From: Lithospermum erythrorhizon
Taxonomy: Eukaryota; Streptophyta; Magnoliopsida; Boraginales; Boraginaceae
Assembly: GCA_019722365.1 (NCBI GenBank)
Contig: JADFUC010000157.1
Span: forward strand, 62,001-126,000
Reading direction: 5' to 3'
DNA: 64,000 bases
A model generated the notes under the pieces. That model was given only the letters and a program-made list of their open reading frames with translations, did no database searches and was not told the origin of the DNA. Position 1 is the stretch's first letter. The number at the start of each line of letters is the position of its first letter. Below are positions 10,799 through 22,199 of the stretch, in pieces. The position numbers were made by a program, and so were the translations under genes.

Positions 10799-11062
10799 TT
10801 TATGCTCAACTTACGCATTGGATCGATGTTGATAATACATATAGCAAATCAACACTTTGAAGATGGATTTGCACCGCGAGGATCATTGGATGAGCTTACC
10901 GGTAAGTTCTTGTTCTTTACAAAAATTATAATGTGGTGTTGGTCTGTATGGTTGTAGGTGGGATGTGCCTCTGGCGTTGTACCCCTGTGGAGGGGGGACA
11001 CAGAGCTTGCGTTGGCATTGGGAAATGTTGCAAGTGGATCGCAATTCCTATTGGTATGATCA
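10799..11062 (+). pseudogene. possible continuation of the interrupted MULE protein
   Basis: Coding-like text reappears after the solo LTR. HWIDVDNTYSKSTL lies at about 10815-10857, APRGSLDELTG follows, then after a GT...AG-like gap WDVPLALYPCGGGTQSLRWH at about 10960-11020. I do not recognise the family with confidence. Position and strand suggest the rest of the OTU region or another domain of the same transposon, and no stop occurs in the chosen frames. Confidence 0.3.
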
Positions 11063-12134
11063 TGTGATCATCTTAACTATTTTTCCATATTCAAATTAAA
11101 TATCATGCTCCTTATTATCCATTTTATTGATTGTGCGGCTTCATATGTCGGAGGATAATAATTTTCCCATAGTACTACCGTAAGCTTGTCTTGGTAAATG
11201 GCTTGTCGTCAAGTCTGTTAACTTGGTGATGCACTTCTGAGTCGAGGATCGAGCTATTTTGTCATATTAATACACGCGTAACAAAACCGTAGATATTTTG
11301 TGTACAAAAAATAATTTATTTTCATGAACTAAATGTAGTAAAAATTTATATCATTTGAAGTCAGAGTATTCGAACTTTGAATGGATATATTATGTTCTTG
11401 ATCAAGATACTTAAAAAATCTTCATGATGCCTTGGATGATTAATCTATAGAAAGTACAAATCTAACAATAATTATTATTCTTGATATGTGTAATCAAGAA
11501 AGTACAAATATGTAGAAAGTTGATTGATATATATGTTCCATGCCTTTCTCCTATGGTACATTGGATGATTTATTGTACAAAATTTCAACCTCATTTCTCG
11601 AAATTATAAGTCTTTACCGTAAAAGAATTGCATATAATTATATGTCTTGATACATTTTAACTGAAGTCTTAGTAATGATTTCTAGTTCAAGGGAATTGAG
11701 TTGGTGCATTGTTGCTAAAAGGTTGTGAAACTTGTGATGCGTTACAAGTCGAGGATCGAGAGCTACTTTCGTCATATTAATGCACTCGCAAGGATGCTTA
11801 AATGGATATATTATGTTCTTGATCAAAATGATTAAAAAAGCTTGACCAATGAATTGTTAAACAGTGATGATCGATACGTGATATAACCGTAGCCGTGTGG
11901 CTGGCTTGATACCATACTATACTTCATGGCGCGACATTGTGGATGTAGAGTGAGCAGCGCCCGTCAAATTGAGTAAGTCTTAAACCACGGCGTTGTTAGG
12001 TAACCGGCGTACACGTCAATCGCTCTAGATCTTAGGCACTTTCACGATTAAACTTCTCATATTTTCACATTTCTATTGACGATTACCATGGGGAAATATA
12101 CTACCGTGTTAAAGCACGCGACAAGTCCCATTTT
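11063..12134. repeat. non-coding stretch with a diverged direct repeat
   Basis: No gene is visible. Two blocks are repeated. GATGC-----GTCGAGGATCGAG, with TCATATTAAT(A/G)CAC following, occurs at 11227 and 11736. AATGGATATATTATGTTCTT, followed by GATCAA, occurs at 11380 and 11801. The spacing falls from 509 to 421, so the second copy carries a deletion of about 90 bp. This may be a tandem duplication or the ends of a small LTR element. Confidence 0.5.
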
Positions 12135-12950
12135 TGTCTTATCTACGCGAGGCAAAATCGTGATGTGGTCTTTCTGTATGAGTACTTGCATTTAGTTTTG
12201 CCGGCATTTATAAGTCGACCCCAATGTCCTTCTTGACCTCCACTTGTCTCTATCGAAAAATCCTATGCATGCACTAAACGACCCTAATTGGAAAATGGCC
12301 ATGAATGATGAATATGAGGCTTTAATTCAAAATAATACTTGGGACTTAGTACCTCGCATATTAATGTTATTCGTTCTATGTGGATTTTTCATCATAAATT
12401 ACATTCTGATGGTTCTTTTGAGAGGTATAAGGCTCGTCTTGTAGGTGATGGGAAAACTCAACACGTCGATATAGATTACGGTGATACTTTTAGTCTGTGG
12501 TAAAACATGCTCTTATTATTTGTTACGACCCACTAGCGTTATACCGATCACAATTGATTCATCATTTCGATATTAAAAATTCTTTCCTCCGTGGTGGCTG
12601 CATGAAGCGTATATGTATCGACTAGTGGATTTTCGGGATCCGGTTTACGCGGTCGTGTTTGTCGACTTCACAACGAATCTTTGTATGGCTTTCCAAGCAG
12701 AACCACTCGGACTTAGTATCGATGATTTCGCGACTATGTTTCCTTATGGGTTTAGAAATGCAAAGTAAATTTGATGCATTTTCTATTTATTTACCGGCGA
12801 GAATGCGATACTTTGATATCTTCTGCTCATATGTTGTTGATGATATTATTCTATTTCTTTACTTTATAGGATCTTGTAGTCTGCTTATAGAAGAACCCGT
12901 TCATTCTGATATTATGTTAATAGTATTTTAGTTGCTCGGTGGAGTATTTT
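12135..12950 (+). pseudogene. pol: copia reverse transcriptase remnant, N-terminal part (C0)
   Basis: C0 resumes with a linker (MSTRGQNRD at about 12140, where copia has MVTR(A/S)K.GI). The RT then follows: LNDPNWKMAMNDEYEALIQN and NTWDLVPR from about 12270, FERYKARLVGDGKTQHVDID and YGDTFS at 12415-12490, and (H)FDIKNSFLRGG at 12565-12600, holding the first catalytic Asp. RDPVY-, VCRLHKSLYGLKQ-like and LMGF-NAKFDAFSIYL residues continue to 12790, and Y-VDDIILF at 12830-12855 is the YVDD active-site box. Frameshifts occur several times. Similarity is lost between 12870 and 12950. Confidence 0.85.
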
Positions 12951-13089
12951 GAGGTGAAATTGAAATTTTCTATGTTGAGTAGTTGAAAATACAACAAATC
13001 GTTCAGTTGGTAGTACATTTCGATGGTAGAATTAAAAATGTGTTCGGAATAGAGTAGATAAACCGAGAGTATAAAAACAAGTAGTATTT
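12951..13089. other. junction between copia RT and the inserted LTR
   Basis: The sequence is not clearly copia nor LTR. It may be diverged RT (the region before the SEFxMxDLG block that resumes at 18050) or flanking DNA brought in with the insertion. Confidence 0.3.
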
Positions 13090-14430
13090 TGTTACACGAA
13101 TAATGATGTATTTAGTACCGTTTTCAAAAATTTAAATACAAAAGGTGGAGAAAATAAAACCGCCCATACCAAACGGGACTTAACGCCCCCGTCCATAAAT
13201 ATCTCCGCTTTGACCCCGTCTCGTTTTCTTGCTTGAAAAAAAAAAAAAAAAAGAAATTTCACTACCACGACCCTCTGTGGCGAACTTCCCCTTCCCCCTA
13301 TCCAAAGATTTTCTTCCATTTTTCTAGTGAAATCAAGCTCAAGAACCTCCTCTCAAACATCTCAATCACCTAAGGTATAACTTGTTTACTTGATTAAGTA
13401 TATTTTTGTTGGTTTTTAAGCTTTGACTTTTTGTTGACTTTTGGTGTAAAGTTGAAATTAAATAATTTCTTGAACATATAAGTATAATCTAAGGTTAAGG
13501 ATGAATATCTTGATGATTGCAATTGTTAAAGATAATGAAGATTTGTGTAATAGTTGACTATTTTAGCGTTAGTTTGACTTTTTAAAGGTAAATACGAAAT
13601 AAATAGTAAACGTCTTCTATAAATCATAAAATTCAGTTTAAGTGATTTTTGATATATAGAGTTAATTTGTGAAAGAAAGTTTTGATTTTTAATTTATTTT
13701 ATATTTATTATGATTTTTGGAAGTTAAATAGCTAGAAAGTATATAAAATATGAAATAAATATCAAACTTTTGGGAAAAATAAAAATATTACATTTGAAGT
13801 TTTGCAACTGTAAGTGAGTACCTCGGCTGAAATTTGAAGTGATTTGAATTTTTTTACTATTTTTGATGATTTAATTATTTAAGCGGTATTTTAAATCAAG
13901 CGGAGATGAATTGGAGTTTGGGAAAATGGGGAATTGATGATGTTTCCATAACTCTGAGAGTTGTATGTAGGCTACATAACCAGTTTGGTGATTTTAAAAT
14001 GGATTAACTATTGTTATTTTAATTTTGAGGTTTTAAGTGACTAGAAATGTATTAAAATGGAGAAAATGGATTTTGATGATAAAAAATCGGTTTTAATGAG
14101 TATGTATGAGTTTTGGAGGAGTATTTTGATTTAATAAAAATATATGGGGATTTATGGAATTTATTTGATATTTATTTGATATTTTATAAAATATATTTTG
14201 GATATAGAATAATTATATTGGGGTTGTTGGAGTTTTATTTGATATTTATTTGGGATTTAAGAAATAAAAACGGAGATTACAAAGGAAAGTAAAAAACACA
14301 ATAGGAGTTGAGCCGGGACTACTTAGCATTGGTCTAGAGATATTTTTAGTTCTTGGTCGGGAGTATTCTGTGAATCTCGCGATGGGAGCGCTTTCGTATA
14401 TATTATGGTTATATATATTTGGCATGTGTT
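13090..14430 (+). mobile_element. sense gypsy-like LTR S1, first part
   Basis: The stretch starts TTGTTACACGAA and contains CCAAACGGGACTT near the front, like GAACGGGACT in the complement of the antisense LTRs of this window. Further on come repeated GTTGACTTTT/AGTTGACTTT blocks, also a mark of this family. It is non-coding. A related LTR in the opposite orientation interrupts it at about 14431, and it continues at 16976. Both parts together measure about 2.4 kb, close to the 2.5 kb of the antisense copies. Confidence 0.6.
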
Positions 14431-16975
14431 TGTGCTTAACGACCCTTTAGTCGGCTTTTGAGGTTAAGATGCATTGACAGCGCATATCTGGAATGCGTCG
14501 ATGGATAGCAACTGACAAAAATGACACAACATTAACAAATACAAACTCTACAGTCCATTCGTGGTGTTCGACAACCCAAATCCAACAAAACAAATGACAA
14601 AGCCCGAACACAAATCCACGAATAATCTGACTCAAGGGATACGCCAAGAAATCCAAAATCTGACATAGGGAAAGTATGACAACTGAGATACAGATTAAAA
14701 ATACATGTATGAGAAGTCTAGGAAATATAACAGTCGGCCAATGAGGGAATGGTAGTGAGGACTTCATAATACTTCAGCCTCCGATGCTGTCGCGACACAG
14801 CCGGCGTAGCTCCTCGGCGACCTTGGCGTCCCGACCCACAGAAACTGGGCGCTGGCGGCAGCCCGTAGAGAATAGAGATTAAATTTATAAAAATTTGAGT
14901 GAATACAAATGCCCGCAGTTTATCGATGTATAATCATACTTATATATATAACGTATGCATATACATTAACGGGCTACCCTGATGAATAATGTCACTTAAA
15001 ATCAGCCAAGAATGTCCTCTTATCTGATATCGCATATCTATCTGGCAGGCTTACTTCATCGATACTTATGTCGTTTAAAGGAAGCTATCTCAGCAAACAA
15101 AATAATCGAATAAGAGAATCGCTCTGAATAGTAAACAAATGAGAATCGCCTCATGAAAACAATAATAAACAAATGATAGGGAATCGCACTCGAATAATGA
15201 CGAATGAAAATCGCTCCTTGAAAATAACAAATGAGGGAATCCACCTCCATAAATAATAGCAAATGAGGAATCGCCTCCGTAAATAATAAACAAATGAGGA
15301 ATCCACCTCCCTGAAATAACAAACAAATGAAATCACTCATGAATAATCGAGATGGGGTCTCACTTCGTCCTCCCGACGAGGCTACCCCGCCGATATGCAT
15401 ATCGCGCTTTGAACCTCCCGAATCCTTTGGTACCAGCTGATATAAATGCCGCGTGAGCGTCCGGTCGGGATCACCGCTTGTCCACGTATATGCAAAAGCA
15501 TTCGAGATAAACACTGCGCGTATTACAGCGGCCGGCCTTGCTTGTATTTGCCAAGTACCTAGCGATGCGTGGTATAACCACAATAACCACCACGATCTCG
15601 TAACGTGAATCATAATCAGCATCTATCTGTAACATTAATCTCAATAACTCGATACACGTGAAATAGTCCCGTTACAAACACATGCAAAATATATAAACAT
15701 AACGTATATGAAGGAATTAAATCATGAGATTTATGCTAAAACAGCAATAATGATGAAACACAAGTTGAATTACGTGTTAGCTCAGGATTGACTCATTCAA
15801 AGAAATTATACATTATAACACATTCAGTAGAATAACCTCTGCTTAACGTCTATTAAACCACAGAAATTGAGCTTTCGTCTCGCGATTCAAAATAACTTTT
15901 AGTAATAAATCCCCATCACGAGTAGTATACAACACAAAATTCAAAACTTAAGCTACATTTTAATTACCGACTTAAATGATCGATATTGATTAAATTGACA
16001 CATTACGCATGTGTAGCTTTAATCGTTACAATCCCAATCCAATGATCGATTTTCGAACTAATTACTTTATCGTTAATGACCTTTGTTTTCAAATCTAAAT
16101 ACTACTCATTTACTTTAAAATCGAAATCCAACATAATCTCTTTATAACGGCTTTAAAATCCACAGGCTATACTCTAACAACTATATTAAACTCCAATAAT
16201 ACACTTTTACAAATTCCACATTTTTCCTCAAAAAGTCAACAAAGTCTTTTAGCATATTCAACAATTTCAAACCTAAAAAATCGATCATTATGTAGCATAG
16301 TAAACTTAGATATAACTTTCATACCATTTTACAAAGCCTCGAAACAAAGTCAGAAAAGCCCAGAAGTCAAACTAAAAAGTCAGCGTCTCAAATTCATAAA
16401 AATACCCAAAAATATTCCAAGCTTTTAACTTCCAAGAAACAAGCTATGGAAGGCTACGTAACGTATTTGAAGTTTAATATCAGATTGGTAAAAGTCGACT
16501 AAAAGTCGGCCTGGGCGGAAGAATTCTCGAAATGATTTACGATCTTTCTTTATGAATATGATGAGGGGAGCAGGTCGCCTTTTTCAGGTTTAAGCAATAA
16601 TTGATGAGAGAAATGGAAAAAATTTCCAAAGGGAGAGGGAGGGGGGTGGGGAGTTGACCTACGGCAAAGGCAAAGGAATGGGTTTTTGTGTTTTGGATGA
16701 TGATGAAAGATGATGAGTTGATAAGATATTTAAAGAATGGAACTTCAAGTCGGATTTAGTTGGGTTTATATCTTGCACTACGTACTTAAATCTCACGATG
16801 AAACCGATTCCCGAATATAAAATTTCCACATGACATGGCTTACTACTCATTATAATACTAAAATACCCAAATTACTACGTCGATTTTTATTCCGAAATTA
16901 TTTATACATATCTCAGATTACGCCACGGCGAAATATGCAACACGTTTTGAAGTAGCTTAAGTGTAACGGGTTATT
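14431..16975 (-). mobile_element. antisense gypsy-like LTR G1 inserted in S1
   Basis: The left edge (TTAACGACCC, then GAGGTTAAG, CGATGGATA and AAAAATGAC) matches the left edges at 32768 and 58266 block by block. The right part carries the paired GTCAACAAAG/AGTCA(A)A blocks, the GATGAGAGAAATGGAAAAA block near 16605 and ends TGTAACGGGTTATT. It shares with the 26443 copy the block AAGAAATCCAAAAT followed by ACATAGGGAAAGTAT. It lacks an internal region, so it is a solo LTR. The longest open frame inside (antisense, 15056-15622) follows a minisatellite and is not a gene. Confidence 0.7.
15090..15345. repeat. minisatellite in LTR G1, unit about 35-40 bp
   Basis: Roughly seven imperfect units of the type AAATAACAAATGAGGAATC followed by GCCTCC or CACCTCC lie in tandem. 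The corresponding place in the 26443 LTR has a shorter array with the same ATGAGGAATCCACCTCC core, so the array belongs to the LTR family. Confidence 0.7.
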
Positions 16976-18030
16976 TGATTTATTCGTGTGATTATGACCG
17001 GAATGTATCGAGTTTGATGTTATGAATTATTTATGAATTCATTATGATTATACTACGATTGATAAATTTTTATTGTTCACGTGTGAGGCTGTGTGTTGTT
17101 TATAGTTGGGTATGTATTTTTGCGAGGTTGATTTGGGTGAAATGATATATATTTACATTGAGGGGGTAGCCTCGGCGGGAGGTTTGGTGTGATATTATGC
17201 GTATTGGGGGGTAGCCCGAAGATGTTTGGAGGAGTTCGGTGTGATGATATATGCATATTGAGGGGTAGTCTCGGTGGGGACTGATTGTGATGTATATATA
17301 TATGTGTGTGTTGGGGAGATGTGTGTATTGAGGTGGATGTGGTTGGTGGATGAATGCGGCCGGCGGATGGAGGTTTTGATCATCCTTTTGTTGGACTAAC
17401 CATTATTGTTTGTGTTGTTTTATTTGAATGAATTGATTATGCATTGTTGGTAATTTATGAATTTGTGTGTGGAGTGTTTCACATTGATCTAGTACTAATA
17501 TGACAAATAAGAGGTTACTATGAAATTTGAGGTAGTGGTTCATTGAGTAGTCTTTATTAATGTTCATGCAGTATAATATATATAAGGAATGATTATATGT
17601 GGTTGGATGCAGTTAATTTGTATTATTTGGAACTGCTTCCACTAGGTTTGAGATAAGATCAGTAGGTGAGGCGGTGGTGGTATAGGAAGTCCTCAGCGGT
17701 CATTTCTCCACCTCTTTTCCTCTTATTTATATTTTTTGAGAACTTTTATGTGTTATATATTGAGAAGTCGTGTGCTGACCGCCACTTACTATTATGATGT
17801 ATTGTGGGGGCTTATGTTTATTTGTTGGTTGTATTATTCGAGGTTGTTATGTTTGTGTTGATGGCGTATTTTAGGGATGTGTATTTAGATTCCTTGGCGA
17901 TGAATTAAAGTATTATTAATATCAAATGAAGTCATTTTGTTATTTATCCATTCGATTGGTGACTCGTTATGCAGGAGTTGTTGATGTTCTTAACCTCAGG
18001 CGGCCCCGACACAGGGGGTGGGTAGTTACA
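16976..18030 (+). mobile_element. sense gypsy-like LTR S1, second part
   Basis: It continues S1 and ends GGCGGCCCCGACACAGGGGG, then TGGGTAGTTACA, the same type of 3' LTR end as at 10798. Near 17155-17290 three units of about 60 bp repeat (T)ATTGAGGGGTAG(C/T)CTCGG...GGTGTGAT, apparently the sense form of the family minisatellite. Copia RT resumes about 18 bases after the end, so S1 is a solo LTR in copia pol. Confidence 0.6.
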
Positions 18031-18047
18031 TCTTATGTCTATGTTGA

Positions 18048-18370
18048 ATTCTGAATTTGTCATGAAGATTTGGGAAAACTCAATTATTTTTAGGCCATTT
18101 TTGTTACTCGTCATGTAGGTGGTGTAGCACCTCTACCGACATAAAATATGGAGTCTATTATTAATGTAATTTGGTATGTCATGAGTGCAAACATGCTATT
18201 GATACTAAGTCTAAACTAGGTGAAACAAGAAATTAAAACTTCCCCGTGTGGGGATCCGTCTCTATTTAAATGGCAGTGGGGCTCTTGATATACGCATTTA
18301 CCATGCCGGATATTTCTTATGCGAGTTCAACGGATATGTCTGCTTTATGGGTACTTTCTTGCTTGATCAT
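18048..18370 (+). pseudogene. pol: copia reverse transcriptase, C-terminal part (C0)
   Basis: LNSEFVMKDLGKLNYFLGIF-like residues (18050-18110) are read with one frameshift, followed by VTRHVGG. They match the copia RT segment SEFxMxDLGxLxYFLGI. The next 250 bases preserve CNPVxTPVDTKSKLG-like, DPSLYRSVGAL-like and RPDISYA-like traces across frames (ACGCATTTACCATGCCGGAT near 18293). This directly continues the RT lost at about 12900, which shows that the 5-kb segment between them is inserted DNA. Confidence 0.75.
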
Positions 18371-18945
18371 ATTCAAACAGCGAGTTGTGCGATATCCCCA
18401 TAGAGATGCTTTGGCCTTAAATGCTTTATAAATCTCCTTAACATGCTTTTGATTTCTTATATTGATGCGGATGGGTTGGTTGTCCCGATACAAAGGAAAT
18501 TAAATCCAGGTTTTTGTGTGTTCTTAGGTGATAATCTCATTTCCTGGTCTTCCAAGCCTTCGTACCGGTATTTAGTTCAAGTGTAGAGGCGGAATATCGT
18601 CAGTGTTAGAGAGCACGTTGTATCTGAAGCATGTTGGTTATGGAATTTATTGTTAGAACTTCATCATCCTCCGACCAAAGTCACTATTTTGTATTGTGAC
18701 CATGTTAGTGCTATCTACCTGCGAGAATCCGGTCAGATCAAACAAAACCCAGAGCGTCGATACCCGGCATACATTTTGTTCGGGAAAAAGTGGCTTGTGG
18801 TGGTATGCGGGTTCTTCATTTATTATTTCGCTCCGATATCAAATTGTCGACTTATCTTCACAAAAGGCCTTCAGCTTTCGTATTATTTACCAATTTTTCA
18901 GACGATGCCCAGGTGTTACGTCGTCCCTCCCGCTCCGACCGTGGG
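18371..18945 (+). pseudogene. pol: copia RNase H remnant (C0)
   Basis: YIDADGLVVP (about 18455) holds the first catalytic Asp where copia has YTDADWAGCP. FCVFLGDNLISWSSKPSYR, then AEAEYRQC-like (18585-18605) with the catalytic Glu, then ACWLWNLLLELHHPPTKVTI and LYCDHVSAIYL follow. Behind them come HIEIDIHFVREKVAC-like and VLHL-SDIKLSTYLHKRPSAF residues, then the terminal F-TKGL segment. All key blocks survive, spread over three frames. It ends at a purine-rich CCGTGGGGAAT (18938-18949), the PPT immediately before the 3' LTR. Confidence 0.85.
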
Positions 18946-18949
18946 GAAT

Positions 18950-19102
18950 TGTATTTTAATATTATAAGCGTAGTGAATATTTGTCAGCATTATTATTATT
19001 AGGGTGGCAAGTAGGGTTTGTATAATGTTACCTAAAACATGTATATACCAGGCTGGAATATATCTAAATTGTAATGGTTGTCGAATGGAATTATGTCTAG
19101 CA
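18950..19102 (+). repeat. 3' LTR of copia element C0
   Basis: It begins TGTATTTTAATATTATAAGCG behind a GGGGAAT polypurine tract and ends TCTAGCA. It aligns column by column with 729-872, including ATTGTAATGGTTGTC at 19068. With the 5' LTR it closes an element spanning about 18.4 kb, of which only about 4.5 kb is its own sequence. Confidence 0.75.
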
Positions 19103-20129
19103 TAAGGTGAGTGTAAGAATCTACTTAGATGTATAAGCCAGAAAGTTGTTTATGTACTTGGGCGAAGTTCAATACATTCTCTTATATATGTTCGCGCATC
19201 GTATATACGGCGTAATAAAAATCTCGTTCCTTAGATGATTCCTTACTAAATTGATTCGATACATTGTAACATAACCATTAGATTGACTTCCATGTTATCA
19301 ATTTATGCTTGGCTCGACTAATTAGCGTGAGTTGACTTGGTCAAATGCTTCTCGAGATGTGGATATCAATCTGATTCAAGGTTATAATGTTATGAGTATT
19401 CTTAAGTATTGTTAGATCGTCAATTCTTTGAAGAGATGTTGGAATTAACAGAACTATACGTATAGAATAAAGAGACTTACATGAATGTGGCAGGCTGGTT
19501 TGAGTTATTAAGTATCGAGATAATTAAAGAGAGAAATGCTTAAAGAATCGAATCATTAGCATTGAGATTCCGACAAGTGTGACAAGGTTTCATCATGGGA
19601 TATTTCATGAAACTCTTACTCTGTTATGCTTTGAGAAATATGTAAGCGAATCGGAAACTTAACAATTCAGCTTGGGACAAATATTTTCTTGGGTGGTAAT
19701 TTCAAAGACTCCTTCTATTTCCTCAGGTATGCTACATTTTCACTTTTCATATATATTTGGAAACAAGATCCGTATCATAATTATTAGTTTAATTTATGTG
19801 CTCGATGTCCACGACTCGTTGTGCTGTTGAAGAGCAGGACATCATTAAACTTATAGGTTTGCAAATTCATCAGGCTCGATATTTTTATTTTCTAAAAAAT
19901 AAAAAGCACAGTTCAAAAGACTTGTATAAATGGTCATAAAGATAATATACGTTGTATTACTCTTTGGTGGCTGTCATCCAAACACTTAAGTTGAGATAAT
20001 AAATCTGGTATCTCCTTATGGATTACATTTTGATGACTACGAAATAATATATGATTATATTATTAACATGTCTTTTTACGACTATAGCTTTGAGATTGAA
20101 AATTGTGAACTTGGATATGTGTGGGGCTT
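19103..20129. other. AT-rich stretch, nothing recognised
   Basis: There are no open frames of interest, no LTR ends and no obvious repeats. It may be the genomic sequence into which C0 inserted. Confidence 0.45.
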
Positions 20130-21023
20130 TAAGCAAGCAGACATGCAGAATGATGCGATTCGAGGTTCGGCTAGAAGTAATCGAGACTAAAGTTTAAAAC
20201 TAGGTTCGAAATTGTCGAATCTTAGTTTTGGCCGTTTGAGCTCGGGTTCGATGGTTGAGAGCCAAAGCAACGTTCGAGCGTGTTCATTTCGATGCTATAT
20301 TTAAAAATTGGACGAAATAATATTTAAATTCCGACAATTGAACCAAAAAAAATCAAATTGAAAACTCAAAATCGAAAATTAAAGAGGCTTCAAGGTGAAC
20401 CAAAAACATCAAAGCTGGAACATTGAAGACAATTAAGGTGAAGCAATTGAACAAAAATCAGGAACAGAAACAATCGAATAAATTCAAAACTGATTGTTAT
20501 TGAGATCTTACATGGATCTTTGTTTTACTCCGAGTTAAATTACATGTATCGCTGGTTGAGAGTTGAAGTATATTGAGATAGAGTTGGAATTAAGGTTTGT
20601 GTTTAACATGCGATTAATTAAGCTAAAAAGAAACACGAGAGAAAGCACCATCCTGACCCAGACTGAGTTAATAACTAAACCAAAAGGGCCCAAAACTTCG
20701 GCTTCATTATTCTTTGTAATGAGGTGGGGAGGAGCAGGAGAAATGGGCGATTCAATTTGGGAGGGGGGTTTAATCTTAGTAAAATTTGAGAATGCAAGAG
20801 AGTAGAGTTTGGGCTAAGCGTAATTATTTGGAGCCGCTGATCCAAAGAGCCGAGTCGAATAATTTCTAGCAGTTAGGCTCGGTTCATGAAAATATCAATT
20901 TTAAAGGTTAAAACAAGTTTGATAAGTCCCTGGGAGCCGAGGAGCCTCGAAACTTGTAACTATTTCGAGGTCGAATACTCTGAAGATGAAATCGAACCTT
21001 TGGGTTCATTTAGCTGACCCTAG
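20130..21023. mobile_element. decayed hAT-like non-autonomous element
   Basis: It is related to the intact element at 21191. Shared blocks are GTGTTC followed by a TATTTAAAAATTG(G/A)AC stretch, TTGAACCAAAAAAAATCAAA, and at the right ATATCAATTTTAAAGGTT and AACTATTTCGAG. The right end ...GTTCATTTAGCTGACCCTA resembles the complement of the hAT end TAGGG-TGTAAA. The left end is too diverged to place. An 80-residue open frame inside (20563-20805) has no recognisable motif. Confidence 0.5.
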
Positions 21024-21190
21024 ATAATAATGCTGAGCAGGGGTATAAAATACTGGTCTTGACTTGGATATATCTGTCACGAGAGGTATGGGAAGTGAGT
21101 GCTTTGGTATTTGACTAGTTGTCGAGCCGAGGTCTGCCATGACGTTGATCCGTCTTTATTAGGAGGGGCTTGTTAATATGGACTTGAGCC

Positions 21191-22110
21191 TAGGGCTATA
21201 AACGAGTCGAACCCTACCGAACATTGGTAGGTTCGAAGTCAAGCCGTGGCGCCCTTCGAACTTTAGGCCTGATTCGCCCGAAACCCTCGAGCCTTATCCT
21301 CGAGGTTCACGTTCGAGCCGAACCGTTCGAATGTGTTCGGCTCGAAATATTAAAAAAATTGAACCAAAATAACATTTAATTGAAACATTTGAACCCAAAA
21401 AATCAAATTGAAATTCTAATATCAAAGCCCAATTGAAATCCTAACTCAAATTACATATTAAAAGCAGAATTGAAACCAAAATAAATATCAAATTGAAACA
21501 ATTAAACCCAAAAAATATCAATTGAATACCTAATTCAAAACCTCTCACGCTATCCAAACTTCGAATGAACATACATGCATCACCCCTCGTTTATTCTTTG
21601 TAATCTCATGGCTGTAGATGCAGATTTCGGTGGGCGGGTCGGTGCTCTATTTCATTCCGGGAATAGGCGGATTGGGTGGTGGGTTTGAGACTTAATCGAT
21701 AACGATATAATATGTCAATTCAAACCATTCGAGTTGAATAGGCGATCTCGGGGGCGCTGGGATTTGTTTGAGTTTCGCCGAATCTCACTTTAGATGTGTG
21801 ATGAGAGTAGCTGCATGTCGGTAAAGATAAGCAGAGCCGAGAGATAATGGGGACGGCGAAAGCAATGAACTGCCTCGAATAAGTGATTGGGGCTTAAAGA
21901 ATAAGGTTGGGGCTGGGTTTAATGTCTTAATTGGGCCAAAGCTCCATATATTTATTCCACAACAAAATAGCTGAACCGAGCCGAGCTTTTTCGAACCGTT
22001 CGGTTTGGTTCGACGAATATCAATTTTAAAGGTTCGGCTCTAAGTTTGAAACTATTTCGAGCCGAATGCCTTTGTAGCCGAATCGAGCTCAAAGTTCATT
22101 TACAACACTA
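21191..22110. mobile_element. hAT non-autonomous element with 8-bp target duplication
   Basis: The left end TAGGGCTATAAACGAGTCGA and the right end (complement TAGTGTTGTAAATGAACTTT) are imperfect terminal inverted repeats of the hAT type TAGGGxTGTAAA. They are flanked by a perfect 8-bp duplication, CTTGAGCC at 21183-21190 and at 22111-22118, the length hAT transposases generate. Subterminal regions are rich in TTCGAGCCGAA / TTCGGCTCGAA palindromes (21308-21345 and 21975-22090), probable transposase-binding sites. At 920 bp and without a transposase frame it would depend on an autonomous partner. Confidence 0.85.
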
Positions 22111-22199
22111 CTTGAGCCTACGCTGGAGATGGATGGGGCAACTATACTTTTTGGATATAGTCCGAGCGGGTGCCTCGCAACTTTATCCCTGATGGCTTT

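Noticed and set aside
15056..15622. 188-residue minus-strand frame, the longest open frame in the window
   Set aside because: Its C-terminal half is a translated minisatellite (ICLLF/FVYY-type repeats) and the whole lies in a non-coding LTR.
19994..20001. GATAATAA as left target duplication of the decayed hAT (matches the bases after 21014)
   Set aside because: No TAGGG-type terminus follows it, so an 8-base chance match in AT-rich DNA is more likely.
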